Made by a program: the position numbers and the translations under genes. From Mesaphorura yosii (lineage: Eukaryota > Arthropoda > Collembola > Poduromorpha > Tullbergiidae), in NCBI GenBank assembly GCA_009869945.1, contig WIXG01000447.1:1-55415 (forward strand): 55,415 bases of DNA. The letters are read 5' to 3'. The notes under the pieces were generated by a model that was not told the DNA's origin, searched no databases, and worked only from the letters and a program-made list of their open reading frames with translations. The stretch's first letter is position 1. Every line of letters begins with the position of its first letter. This document shows, piece after piece, positions 18,846 through 29,298 of the stretch.

Positions 18846-21353
18846 ATGGGATTTGCCACCGAAAGCAAGTTATCCTTGGCCCTTCTCCTTACGCTGGTCC
18901 TCGCAGCGAGCGCCCTTGGCTGGTCCCGTAACATACTCGTGTACCACGACCCGAGCCGGAGCTCGACACAATGGCAGCAGCACCTCCTTCGAGTCGACCC
19001 CACCGGCGGGTTCAACCCCGCCACGTCCCACTGGCTCTTCGACTCTGCGATCCTGACCCTCAGCTCCGTGAGCGGTAAGGATCCTTTCTACGGGGTTGGC
19101 TTCACTGGAGACGACTGCATGACGATGCTACGCGCCTTCGTCTCGGACGTCGTCGTGCTCAACGCCGCGATTGGCGCAGCGGCCAAAGTCGTGCCCCGCC
19201 CGACGCCCTTCCAAGTCTTCGTTGGAGTGCCGTACTTTAACGTGTACAACAGCGGTTTCACAATCCCCAACAACGGCCCGACGTACAATTTGTGGTACGC
19301 CGAACAGCGATCCGCCGCCGTGCATTGGTACGTCGACCAAGTGCGGGCGGCCTTCGCGAATGCGACGACGGCGTATCCGAACCTCCAATTCACAGGCGTG
19401 TACTACCATCACGAAGATGTGACGGATCCGGACGTGGGGTTTGTGCAAGACTACAACGCGTACGTCCATTCCACGCCCAGCGGAGGTAGCCTGCTGCAGT
19501 CTGTATTCATTCCGTACTACGACGCCCCTAACGTTTGGTACAGCAGAGGGCTCGGGTTTGACGCCGTCATTGTTCAGCCGCGGTACGCATTTCTTTCGGC
19601 CATCGATGGCTCCATCGTGCGGGGCGACAGACTTTACAGTACGGGGACGAAGGCGGTCGCACACGGACCCGGCGGTGGCTTCGGCATGGAGTACGAGCTG
19701 CGGTCGTCCGGCGCCTCGCAGGTCGAGTATTGGATGGCCCACCAATATTTGGCCATCTCCCAAGCGACAGGCGCCAACAACAGCAACGGCGGCGTGCCGC
19801 AGGCGTTCTTCGTCGGCGGCTACCCTGACCTCTTCGACAGCACCGTCAGCCAAGCACAGGCCTCCACCGGCGCCGGCGGGTCGTACTCGTACACGTGGCA
19901 GGCTTACACGGACCTCGCGGACTACCTGAAAGGCCTACCCATCTGGAATTACGAAGTCTGGATCCCGCCTCCGACACAAGCAGTGCCCGGCGGTGACCCC
20001 AACGTACGCCAGATTGTCTGGACAAACTCTTACGCCGGAATCGCCTCCATCCGCCTGGACTTCAACGACCCGGATCCAGCGAACATTTGGCGGGGGCGGC
20101 TCGCCGTTCTCGTGAACGGCGACCCGGCCCACTCTTCTTACGCGGCCCGGGTGGGGGTTGAGCAGCCCGGCGTCACGCCGAGCTATCAATCAGTGTTTGT
20201 CCCGCTCGCGAACGAGAACATCCCCGCCGGGACTCCGCTGACCATTCAACTCGTGAAGGAGTCGTCTTCGCCGTGGCCCAACGTTCTCCTCCTCGCCGGG
20301 GCGCCGTACGAGCCGAAATACATCGCGTCGCCCATCGCCGGGCAGACGTCGACGAGTTCGAACGCTGCGCAGACCGACGGCACGTACGTCGACTCGGCAG
20401 CTACGCACCTGGGCTACACGAGCGGGGGCAAGTTAACGGACGGGCGGGTCAGCAGCATCGGCACATTCAACGCGGCCTTGGCCTTCAATTGGATCGAACG
20501 ACGGTGGACAGTCACGATCGACCTTGGCAGCGCCCAGACCGTCAGCTCAGTCGTGATCCAGGCGAGCAGAGACCAAGGCGTTGGCGTGAATTGGCCGAAC
20601 AGCACAGTCGCATATGTCTCCGCCGGCAGCACCTGTGAGCCCGCCGAGCGGGGGACTCTCGCTGTCACCGCTGCTTCGGGTTCCTGCCCGCCTGACTTCG
20701 CGACGGGCGCCCCGAGCCTGCTCGTCACGTATTTCGATGGCGGCTCGCGGTACGACGGAAATATTACGCTGACGTTTGCCGCGGGCGCGGCAGGCCGGTA
20801 CGTCGCCGTGTCTGGGGTGAGTTACGGGCTCTCTATGTTGCACGAGATCAGCGTTTACGGAGGCGCAGGCGCCCTTCTTTCGCTGAGCAAGCCGTACCGC
20901 GTCACACCGATGCCCGGCGGAAGCTACGTCACGACCGGCGGCTGGGGGGACGACTCACTGCTGCTGACGGACGGGGCAGTGTTTGGCGACTGGATCTACG
21001 GCAAGGACCACACTGTCGGGATAAATGGGACGACGGGCGGGAGTGTGCAGACGACGTTCGTCACGCCACGCAGCGGCTTTGGCTACGCCGTAATTTGGGT
21101 TTCCCGCCACAATGCAGGGTTCGCCATCGAGCAACCGGGAGTCATAACGATGAGCTGGCGGGACGCGGCAACCGGAACGTGGCAGCCGAGCGCAGGCACG
21201 AGTGTGCCCGTTGCCGAGTGTGCGGGCGGACTTTCGCCGTGCGCGAAGCTCCCTTTGCCGGCCGGAGCGCAGGTGACTGGCGTAAAAGGGGTGTTTGCTC
21301 CCGGGGTGTCCAGCTGGTGGTACATGGTTTCAGAGGTTTCCCTCATGAACTAA
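18846..21353 (+). CDS. Secreted DUF4855-like protein with F5/8 type C (discoidin) domains, bacterial type
   Basis: Single exon, 835 residues from ATG 18846. The signal peptide (LSLALLLTLVLAASALG) is followed at about 35-390 by a region resembling DUF4855, with the HHE motif in TGVYYHHEDV (about residues 183-192) and aromatic-rich blocks (WYVDQVRAAF, EVWIPPPTQ). That family is mainly bacterial and of hydrolase-like but unproven function. Residues about 510-675 resemble an F5/8 type C carbohydrate- or lipid-binding domain (GKLTDG, VTIDLGSAQTVSSVVI). A second similar beta-sandwich (LLLTDG, SGFGYAVIWVS) ends the protein. Codon use is strongly GC-rich and introns are absent, as expected for horizontal acquisition followed by adaptation to a host promoter and leader. 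The DUF4855 label is from memory and moderately sure. Confidence 0.65.
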   Translation: MGFATESKLSLALLLTLVLAASALGWSRNILVYHDPSRSSTQWQQHLLRVDPTGGFNPATSHWLFDSAILTLSSVSGKDPFYGVGFTGDDCMTMLRAFVSDVVVLNAAIGAAAKVVPRPTPFQVFVGVPYFNVYNSGFTIPNNGPTYNLWYAEQRSAAVHWYVDQVRAAFANATTAYPNLQFTGVYYHHEDVTDPDVGFVQDYNAYVHSTPSGGSLLQSVFIPYYDAPNVWYSRGLGFDAVIVQPRYAFLSAIDGSIVRGDRLYSTGTKAVAHGPGGGFGMEYELRSSGASQVEYWMAHQYLAISQATGANNSNGGVPQAFFVGGYPDLFDSTVSQAQASTGAGGSYSYTWQAYTDLADYLKGLPIWNYEVWIPPPTQAVPGGDPNVRQIVWTNSYAGIASIRLDFNDPDPANIWRGRLAVLVNGDPAHSSYAARVGVEQPGVTPSYQSVFVPLANENIPAGTPLTIQLVKESSSPWPNVLLLAGAPYEPKYIASPIAGQTSTSSNAAQTDGTYVDSAATHLGYTSGGKLTDGRVSSIGTFNAALAFNWIERRWTVTIDLGSAQTVSSVVIQASRDQGVGVNWPNSTVAYVSAGSTCEPAERGTLAVTAASGSCPPDFATGAPSLLVTYFDGGSRYDGNITLTFAAGAAGRYVAVSGVSYGLSMLHEISVYGGAGALLSLSKPYRVTPMPGGSYVTTGGWGDDSLLLTDGAVFGDWIYGKDHTVGINGTTGGSVQTTFVTPRSGFGYAVIWVSRHNAGFAIEQPGVITMSWRDAATGTWQPSAGTSVPVAECAGGLSPCAKLPLPAGAQVTGVKGVFAPGVSSWWYMVSEVSLMN

Positions 21354-22517
21354 TTTTCCTTGCATTTATCCTTGAATGTGAGCGAATTTTCCGGCAGAGT
21401 GACGGCGTACCATGGCGGCATTTGAATTTTCACGGTTTCACGATGCTTTTTAGTGCTTTAGTGTATTCAAGTCGAATTTGGCATATATTTTTAATTAAAA
21501 GAAACGTAATTCCTTGAATCGGCGGCCTCTTTGCATGTTTTCCTCGTCTTTTTAGCAATTTTGCTCTCATTCAGTCGTAATTTGTTCATTAAGCCTACAT
21601 TTTTAATTAAACTCGTTCTCTGGTGTTCCAAATTGCGTTGCGTGCCTCGGTCCAACTGGAGGCTGCTCACTGCTCTGCTCAGTGCTCTACTGCTGGAGTG
21701 CCTGGAAAGCAAATTGAATTGGTCCATATCTTTTTATTCAAAGACGGAGTTCCAGTGCTGAGAGTCGAGTACATTAATTATTCATATCACGACCCACTCA
21801 CCGCAGTTCCAGTTTAGAGTAAAAGTGCAAGTACAGTTTATTGCTGGCTATTTGCATTCAGGATTCAGATGAGCCGAGGTCAGGCCAGGCGTTTTTATTT
21901 TTTATGGGATCCTGCCAACAGCCAGCTTAAATTGCTAAAGTGCAAGAAGAAGCTGAAGCGGGAAAAGGTAAAAAGGTAGGCAGGCAGGCATGGCACAAAG
22001 AAGAAGATAAATGCCTGATTAAATATTTAAAGTACTGCCTGCCTGACTGGCTACTGGCCGATCCTTTGCATTTTAAGCCCAAATTCTGTTCTGTTCTGAG
22101 CCCTGAGCACAGTCGCCACATAAACATAGATCAAGTGGTACGTGCTTAGAAGTGATAAGTCAAGTCAAGCCAACGCCAAATTCAAGTTAAGGTCTTTCAT
22201 CTCTTCTTCAGCTCCAGTTCCTTCAGTTCCCGCACACATGCAACTGAAATGCAATAAAAAAAATCAAATGTGAAGACGAGTTACCAGTATTGACCGGTCA
22301 TTAGCCAGTTTCAGAAATCCCACTCATTCCATTTGCAGCTACAGCGCAGGCTTAAGGGAATTCGAATTCTCAACTAATTAACTTTGCTCAACGCAAAGCG
22401 TTACTCGCTGGTCGGTCGTGGATTTCATAAGAAGTAATTAGCGTTCGCCATCTTAATCGAGTATCGAGTTTTTCTTGCGTCAGCTAATTACAAGCATTCT
22501 GAAATGAGTATTCGGCA
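21354..22517. other. Intergenic
   Basis: Non-coding. Contains GCAGGCAGGCA-type short tandem runs near 21976. Small open frames (21531-21761, 21940-22149) have no supporting features. Confidence 0.5.
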
Positions 22518-22525
22518 TATAAAAG
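22518..22525 (+). promoter_or_regulatory. TATA box of eight-cysteine peptide gene
   Basis: TATAAAAG, followed by a CCAGCT triplicate and a TCATT initiator-like site at 22556-22560, about 118 nt before the ATG. A strong canonical box suggests high, tissue-specific expression. Confidence 0.6.
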
Positions 22526-22635
22526 GAGTTCCAGCTCCAGCTCCAGCTCCAGCCTTCATTTGTCCAGTAACTCCAACTCGCCTCCTTCATTCTTCATTCT
22601 CATTATCAGCGAGCAGAAAGAATCACGCGTCAAGA

Positions 22636-22935
22636 ATGAAGATTCAATTTTCCTGCCTCGCCGTTCTTTTGTCGTTGCTCCTGTTCGTCGTCGCGCTGTC
22701 GACGGCTCAGGTAAGGGTCCGCGCCTATTCTGAGTTCTGAGCCCGATCGTACTGGATTTTTAATTATTGACAGGAAGGAGACGGGCGTTCTGCTCGCGTG
22801 CGCCGTGCCCCGTGCGGTACGGTCGGCGCCGGGGAAGTCCGGTGCCTGGATAACAAGACCCACGTAAGGTACTGCTGTCCCAGAGGTCAATTCTGCTGCC
22901 CACAAGGCGGAGTGGGGGGCTGCTGTGATAATTAA
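22636..22935 (+). CDS. Eight-cysteine secreted peptide precursor
   Basis: Two exons, 22636-22710 and 22774-22935; 78 residues. The intron falls right after the signal peptide (LLSLLLFVVALSTAQ). A short acidic-to-basic propeptide ends in a furin site (RVRR). The mature peptide of about 42 residues has cysteines spaced C-x9-C-x9-CC-x5-CC-x7-CC, with CCPRGQFCC recalling part of a granulin module. It is too short for a full granulin (12 cysteines). It shares precursor logic with the 9.5-11.4 kb peptides but neither cysteine spacing nor gene structure, so it is a separate family. Function unknown. AATAAA at 23010-23015. Confidence 0.75.
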
Positions 22936-23015
22936 AGAGCTAAGAGGAGTGTATGTATTGGAAAATGAGGGAAATTAATGACTTTTGAGGTTGACGTGCA
23001 TTGTGCATGAATAAA

Positions 23016-23897
23016 TCAATCCGTAGTAGTTTTCCAGTTCCGCCTTCAAGAGATTCAAGACCAAGAAAAGCCAAGATATGCTTCACTGCTTTGAATTCAT
23101 CAGTGTCAACTCAAGTCGAAGTCGAAGTCAAAGTTAAGCATGACATGACACATTAATCATCCTTTGGAATTTCACTCTGCATACAAACATGTTTGGCGTT
23201 TGGCACACGATCAAAGAAGAGCCCATTGACTCGCTGTCACTTGGCAGTGGCGTGTGGGACTTAATTAAGTCTTGTTAAGTGGAAGTAGAATACCTGTCCC
23301 GCACTGCACTGCTGTTTTGCTATCAGCTTCAAGGCTCTCATTACTTATTTTTAGAATCTGACATGTTGTTTACATTATGATTACGAATAACCTCGGCACG
23401 CCGAGCCTACGTGCGAAGTGCAAAACAGTGGAACTCCAACGCAGCCTCCTTCCAGCACCAGCATCAAGACAGCCGTGCATGCACAGGAAACAAGTTACCA
23501 GATCAGGAATGTGGTGGTTTTGCTTTGCTTTGCTGCGTTGAAGAAGAAAGTTCCCAGTTCAGTGAGTCCAACAGTCCAGGCAACTTTTACTTTATTCTGC
23601 TTTCTGTCTTCGGTTTGTGGTCGGTCACAGCACTGCTACACTGCTGCAAATGACAAGAGACCAACAATGTTAGAGGGTAAAAATACTGCTTTCATTGCAC
23701 TTTGATGTGGTCAACGGTCAGTCTAGCGTCTGCTGCTGCTATTGACCTGCCTTGAGCTCCAGCCTGTGCTGCGCTTCGCCTATCCCGAGCCTCGTCCTTA
23801 GCAAGTCAGTCAACGAGCCAATGGGCGGCACCCGGGCGGAAGAATTCTCAGCCTGTCTGGAGACCCGGCAGACTGGTTCCATGCGAGAAGCGAGATT
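23016..23897. other. Intergenic
   Basis: Nothing coding. Overlapping open frames at 23411-23705 have no family resemblance. Confidence 0.5.
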
Positions 23898-23985
23898 AAA
23901 GGATCTTACCGGTTAAGAGCCGATTTTGGGCCAAGGCCCCGCGACCAATGTGTCATATATCAATTTGAAGCTTTTGACCCAAAGA
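23898..23985 (+). repeat. Left terminal inverted repeat
   Basis: 88 bp, matched by the reverse complement of 24436-24523 with two mismatches. Confidence 0.9.
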
Positions 23986-24435
23986 CTTTTAAGTCATTTT
24001 TCAATTTTAATTGGAGCAATTACACTCTTCCGTGCATTCTTAGTTCATTCATTCAAGTTCATTTTTTGCACTTCGATGAGCTGCAGTTCCTGTTCTACTG
24101 AACCGATTTTAATCTTCAATGGCTCGATTTGATAGCGCGAAATGAGTAAAATTCAAATATGTATTCCATATTATACTGTGAAATTGCCAGAAAATATGGA
24201 AAATCGAAGACCCTACGAAAAACATGAAAAATTCGCATTTCGACCAGAATGCTTAACCTAACCAAAATATGGTTCGATTTTTAGATTCTGCACACAAAAA
24301 CAAAACTTTTTTGTATCGGTCATTTTTGGGAATATTGCTTAGATTTCGAGATATTTGAGGTTGAAGGTGCCAACTTTGCACACTTGTAGCGGGCGTTTGC
24401 AATTGAATTTTGGCGCTAAATATTTTTTTAAAAAT

Positions 24436-24523
24436 TCTTTGGGTCAAAAGCTTAAAATTGATATATGACACATTGGTCGCGGGGCCTTGGCCCAAAATCG
24501 GCTCTTAACCTGTAAGATCCTTT
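24436..24523 (-). repeat. Right terminal inverted repeat
   Basis: 88 bp, inverted copy of 23898-23985. Confidence 0.9.
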
Positions 24524-26851
24524 GAACGGTTTAGCGCATCTTCACACAAGATTCTGCTTCATTCTCCTGAATGACTCATCGCGCTCAATTATTCACAAAC
24601 ATTCCTCGTTTCATTCATTTTGCATGTGATTTTCGATTCTGCTCGGGTGGCCTGGGATTTCTTCTCCACACGCTCTTTGCTTGATTCTTGGCTTGATTCT
24701 TGACTTGATTCCTTAACAATCGCTTCTTATATACGCACGTAACTTTATCCAATTTAAGAAAGTAGTGCTCAATTCTCGATTTGGTCGATTTGTCACTGGC
24801 GAATAGTAAAGGTGAACCCATTACAAAGAAATCATGTGAAGTGAAAGTGAAAATCAAAGAAAGCCTCATCAGTTCAGCTCCAGCGTAATGGAGTCATCAG
24901 TCAGAATTCCCAGGGGACTCTCAATCTATTCTAACAGCGTGAATCGTCAAGTCCTGATTTGATTCACCGACTCACTCACCCGTCGATGTCGAATCAGCAT
25001 TCGAAACTCCGACCTGGCGTAGTGTTGGATTGTTAAACACTTCCAGGCGGACGAGGCAGGCAGGCGAGGGCAGGAAGAGTCGGTAAATAGTCAATAGTCA
25101 ATATTTTGCTGGGACAAACAAGTCAACAGTGCAGTGGAAGTGGAGCTCGGCTGTGCTCTGCCAATCAGTCAGCTGCAGGTTGCTCAATATGAAATTCATT
25201 TTCATTTTCAGTTCAACTTGATGCAAGGCAAGAATTCGACGTAGACTTTTACTCTTTTTAATTGGACCCAAGACACACCACACACGAGAGACGACACGTT
25301 TAGCAAACAATTAGCGTTTACTCGACGAGAAAGGTAAATAGGCTGCCAGGCCAGGCTTGCCGGTTGCTGGTAATGAAAAAAGGCCTTTACTCCTTGTCTC
25401 CATCTGTCTAGGCTTTCAGCGCCTAGCCAGGCCAGGATCGCTGCGCTGGAGGGAATTCGAACCCTAGACCCAGACTCCTCTTCCAGGAATTCGTCGTGGT
25501 CAGGCCAGGCCGGGGAACGTGGCACGTGGCCATAAAGAAGAATTAAGAGTACTTAAACCAAGCTGCTGCTGTTTCTGCCTGCGAAAGCCTGCCTTGTTCT
25601 ACTTTCACTCCAGTATACTTAGCAAGAGCTTGGTAAGCAGATTTCGCCTTCGCGGTTGGCAGGTATTTGTAACTAAGCCCCTCAATGAACTCTTTAGAAC
25701 TGTATTTGTTTAAAAACCTCATAAATTAGAATTACGACCCACGAGCCAAGCCAGGCGCCAGGCCCGCCAGCACAGGAGTCTTCAGTGTTCTTGGAAGGTG
25801 CTTACTTAAATAATAATGACCAGTACGGCCCAAATTCGCCGCAGTGTCCATTCACATTTCACAAACAAAAATTTTGCTTTGCTCTTCAGACCAAACCAGG
25901 CCAGGCGAGGAGCTCTTCGCTCGTCGAGCGTTCGTGTCTATCAGTTTATCTTCCACCGGCCCGGCTCCAGTTTTGAGTCGCAACTTTGAATAGTGCACGA
26001 AGAAAGCAAAGGCACATAGAATGGAAGATTCACTGTTCTGTTCAGTTCAGTCTTGACTTGGTTCTGCTCTGCACCGGGCGAGACAGGAAACCTGGCAACC
26101 TGAACCTACTCTTCTGATCTTCCTCAACACTCAACATCTTAGCTGTTCGCAAATTCTTAATACAGTTTCACAGCTCGGCGATCGGTGCAGTGCGGTGAAA
26201 CGGTGAAAGTGTCAGCTTAACAATGACGGATTCGAGCATCGTGCTCCAGGCTGCTGTTTATCTTCATCTGGACGGACTCCTTCGGCTTACAACTGCGGTA
26301 AAGTGAGATTAAACTGAGCTCGAGCTCCAGCTCACCAGTTCCAGACAGTCCAGGCGTCGCACCAGCCCAAAGTTTCAGGCATTAAAGGCATCAATCACCT
26401 TCGTGTTGTGCGCCTTTCACATCTTTACTGGCTGGAACGCTGGAAGTGGAGTCAAGATAATTAATTCAGTCTTGTACCTGCCTTGCGTGATTCCGTGAGA
26501 GTGAAAGCAGCAGCCAGAAAGCAAGAGCAACAGGTAAACAGGCTGGGATTGGAAGTGGGAGTGCTCCAGTAGCAGAGTAGCCAGGTAACAATGACGAATC
26601 ACAAGTTTCTAATTTCTAAGTATACTGGAAGTTTTAATTAGTTGGCTCAAAGTGGGGGAAGAGGAAAGTTTCCATTTCGGACAGGCAGACAACTGAAATT
26701 GGAGAAATAGAAATACGTACGTACGCGTAATTTAGTAAATTAGTAACTTATCAGGCTTCCTACTCCGCGTTTACTGCGACGTCGACACGAATGCAGCAGC
26801 TCCTTTTTCGATTTGCGAGCCTTTCTTTTCTTTTTAATATGATTTGGTAAT
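24524..26851. other. Long non-coding region rich in GCCAGGC words
   Basis: No gene seen. The words GCCAGGC/GCCTGGC and CCAGGCCAGGC recur, for example near 25345, 25425, 25501, 25755 and 25890. Around 25440-25510 the minus strand contains a tRNA B-box-like sequence (GGGTTCGAATTCCC) without a proper fold, possibly a tRNA-derived SINE scrap. A CTTGATT-type short repeat lies at about 24680-24710. Confidence 0.4.
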
Positions 26852-27858
26852 TTGGCTTTGGAGATCGTCAGCGAATGTACCTACTTGTGGTGTCATCTTC
26901 GATCTCGTGTAAATTCACGAAAGCTACGGACTACTTCATTGCTAAAACTGAGAAGGTGTCTGCAGCGGTACTGGACACGCTGTTCAAGGTCTTCCATGGA
27001 CTCACAATTCAGACTTTTCGACTCAATTGCGCTGTCATCTCTCCTCTACTGTAGCGCCATATGGCACACGAAGCAGATGCCTCAAATCGAAACGTGTCAG
27101 ACGCAATATTTGAAGCGGATTATGCGAGTAAAGCCAGCCGCACCCTCCGCCCTTGTACTTCTCGAATGTAATCGACGTCACTTACACTGCCTGATGAAGG
27201 AGAGAGTCCTAAAGCTACTGCTGAAGATCCTAACCATGAGTCCGGAAAGATATCGCAGAATTTGTTTCGGCTGGCTGTGTGCTATCGACTGCAGTTCACA
27301 CCTGCCACCCGCACAGGAGCTCAACTGGGCCAGCGGCTGTTTGAATCAATCGGTATGCCCTTCATCTGGAAAAATCTATCGCACAAACTTTTACTTCGCT
27401 ACTTTGGAGAGGCAAAGCCAAAAATCCTGGACACCAGTCTACAAAGGGACATGGAGGAGCTAAACAATATGCGCCAGTACCAATACTACGGCATGTCCCA
27501 TCATCTCCAAACCAATACCAAACTCTTCCTCATTAAGTTCACGGACGTGCCTTACAGCAATAGAAGTCTACTTCTGTAACTCAGACTCAAGATTGACTGC
27601 TTGCACTTTCGAAGAACGAGGTTTGACTTCATCACTAGTCAGTCATGCTCCTATTGCAACAAAGGCGATGCAAATTCGCTGATTCAATTCCTGCTCGAGT
27701 TCCCGATTCACGTATTATCCAGACGTGTATTCATGAAAAATACTTATCAATATCCATTCTACAAGTTGATTGACTCCACTCATGCTACCACTCTCAATGC
27801 CCTCGCCAGCTATGTCAAACAATCACTGTTTTGTTTAAAATTATTCGATGACCTATAA
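26852..27858 (+). mobile_element. Decayed LINE: reverse-transcriptase C-terminus
   Basis: Translation in one frame (26852 onward) matches the end of a non-LTR retrotransposon polymerase: LRLFDS-like QFRLFDSIALSSLLYCSAIW, YLKRIMRVKP, PSALVLLECNRR. At about 27260 the reading moves to another frame (QRLFESIGMPFIWKN, LQRDMEELNN), meets a stop near 27579, then continues to a cysteine motif (SCSYCNKGDANSLIQFLLEFP) that resembles the C-terminal zinc-knuckle of LINEs. One frameshift and one stop make it dead. Only the 3' third of ORF2 survives, as expected of 5'-truncated insertion. No clear poly(A) tail or target duplication was found. Confidence 0.75.
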
Positions 27859-29298
27859 AATTAGTTGTATGGTTAAGAAAAACTCAATAATGTGCTCAGT
27901 ATGGTTTCTTTCATTTAGGCTTAATTTAGAGGCTCAGCTGGACTGTACTTGCTAAACGATACTCAAATCAATAGTTTTTTTTTTAAAATTATTCGTATTT
28001 TTACTATCAACTTATATTATATTATTCCATTTACTGTGTCTGCATGTTCTATTGGCTGAAGCCTACAGGGAATACTAAGAAAATAAAAATCTAATCTAAA
28101 AATCTAATTTGGCTTTATAATTAATTGTAATAGAATCTGCTTTTGTGGACGTTGCGGAGGCTGAATGCTGAATGGCTGCAAGTGTCAGATTTCCAAAACA
28201 GATGAGAGATAACATCAAAGAGCGCGAGCGCATCGCAATTTTGGCAGTTTAAATAATTTAAGGCCGTTCAAAGTTCTTTTTTCTTTTCTAACGAGCGATC
28301 AAAGCAAAAACAAACCGAGTACACTGAAACCTGGAAGATTTTCATACTTTCAATCAATTATTTTCGATTCGATTCGCTTTCGTGTCGAGTGAATGGAGAA
28401 CGGTCGAGAACTCGAAAACGAAGAACGGCAAATTCCTAGAAGCAACTCAAACAAACAAGCAACCAAGTGGGCAGGCAGACTGGAAAGTGAAAGAAAACAA
28501 TTCGTTCGCCGGAGCGCGTAACAAACTTTAACTTAACTAAACAACTCGTCAGCGTAAGCATAAATGAGTAGTGGAATGTAATCGTAAGTGGGAGTTGGTA
28601 GAGTCGAGTTGAAGTTGAAATTGCAACCTACAAACTTTCCTCTTCCGAGTCGACGACGACGTTTTGAATTTTACTGTAATTTCCCATATTTTTAGTTCCC
28701 ACAGGCTTCACCCTTCGCTCTTCATGAAATAAAATGATGAACTTCAAGCACCAAAGTAAAAGTTTTTTCATTACATCAACATTAATTTTGGGCTGCCGGC
28801 TGGTAAATTCGCAAATTGAATCAAATAAACACTTTAAAAGATTCGCAATTCCGAATTTGCTCGAAGGAGAAAGCAGCAATCAATCGCAATGCAATACAGT
28901 GCAAAAGCGCTGCAATTTTCGATCCTGACTGACCTTCTGGCCTTCAACCTCGGGTCGCTGACTTTTCTTAAGGAAATTTCAAATTACAGAGCGCAGCGTA
29001 CAAAAAAGTTATTCTAAATTCCAGTTGTAGAACTCTCCAGACAATTTTCAAAGATTAAACTCAAACTTTGAGCTCCAAGTTGTTCAATTAGCTGCAAATA
29101 CTGTAAAATAGCTTAGAGCGGGCAGGAATAGAAATAGAATTAGTAGGAAAAAAACAGCGTTTAAGCGTATTACGCAAATTGCAACTGATTGGACAGGTTC
29201 TAAGAAGTCGAAATCAGGTGCCCTTTGGCTGAAATTCCAATTTACTATTTGCTAATTGTGTGGCCTCGTGCTGTTTACTCGCTGTTATTTCAGGCTCA
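27859..29298. other. Intergenic and 5' region of allatostatin receptor gene
   Basis: No gene seen. A TTTCAG acceptor at 29287-29292 directly before the receptor ATG indicates a 5' UTR intron, so the promoter may be well upstream. Confidence 0.45.

Larger units (their letters stand above)
23898..24523. mobile_element. MITE-like element with 88-bp terminal inverted repeats
   Basis: A 626-bp unit bounded by two 88-bp arms in inverted orientation that align without gaps and differ at only two positions (about 98% identity). The interior is AT-rich and encodes no transposase, so it is non-autonomous. Arms begin AAAGGATCTTAC. If the ends are read two bases further in, the flanks are TTAA on the left and TTGA on the right, which would fit a piggyBac-type target site with one mutation. 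That assignment is weak. High arm identity implies recent activity, or gene conversion between the arms. Confidence 0.75.

Noticed and set aside
19128..19853. Minus-strand 241-codon frame opposite the DUF4855-like gene
   Set aside because: Arg/Val-rich shadow of GC-rich coding DNA.
25430..25525. Possible second tRNA on the minus strand
   Set aside because: A B-box-like sequence is present but the T-arm pairs only four bases and no acceptor or anticodon stem forms; at most a SINE scrap.
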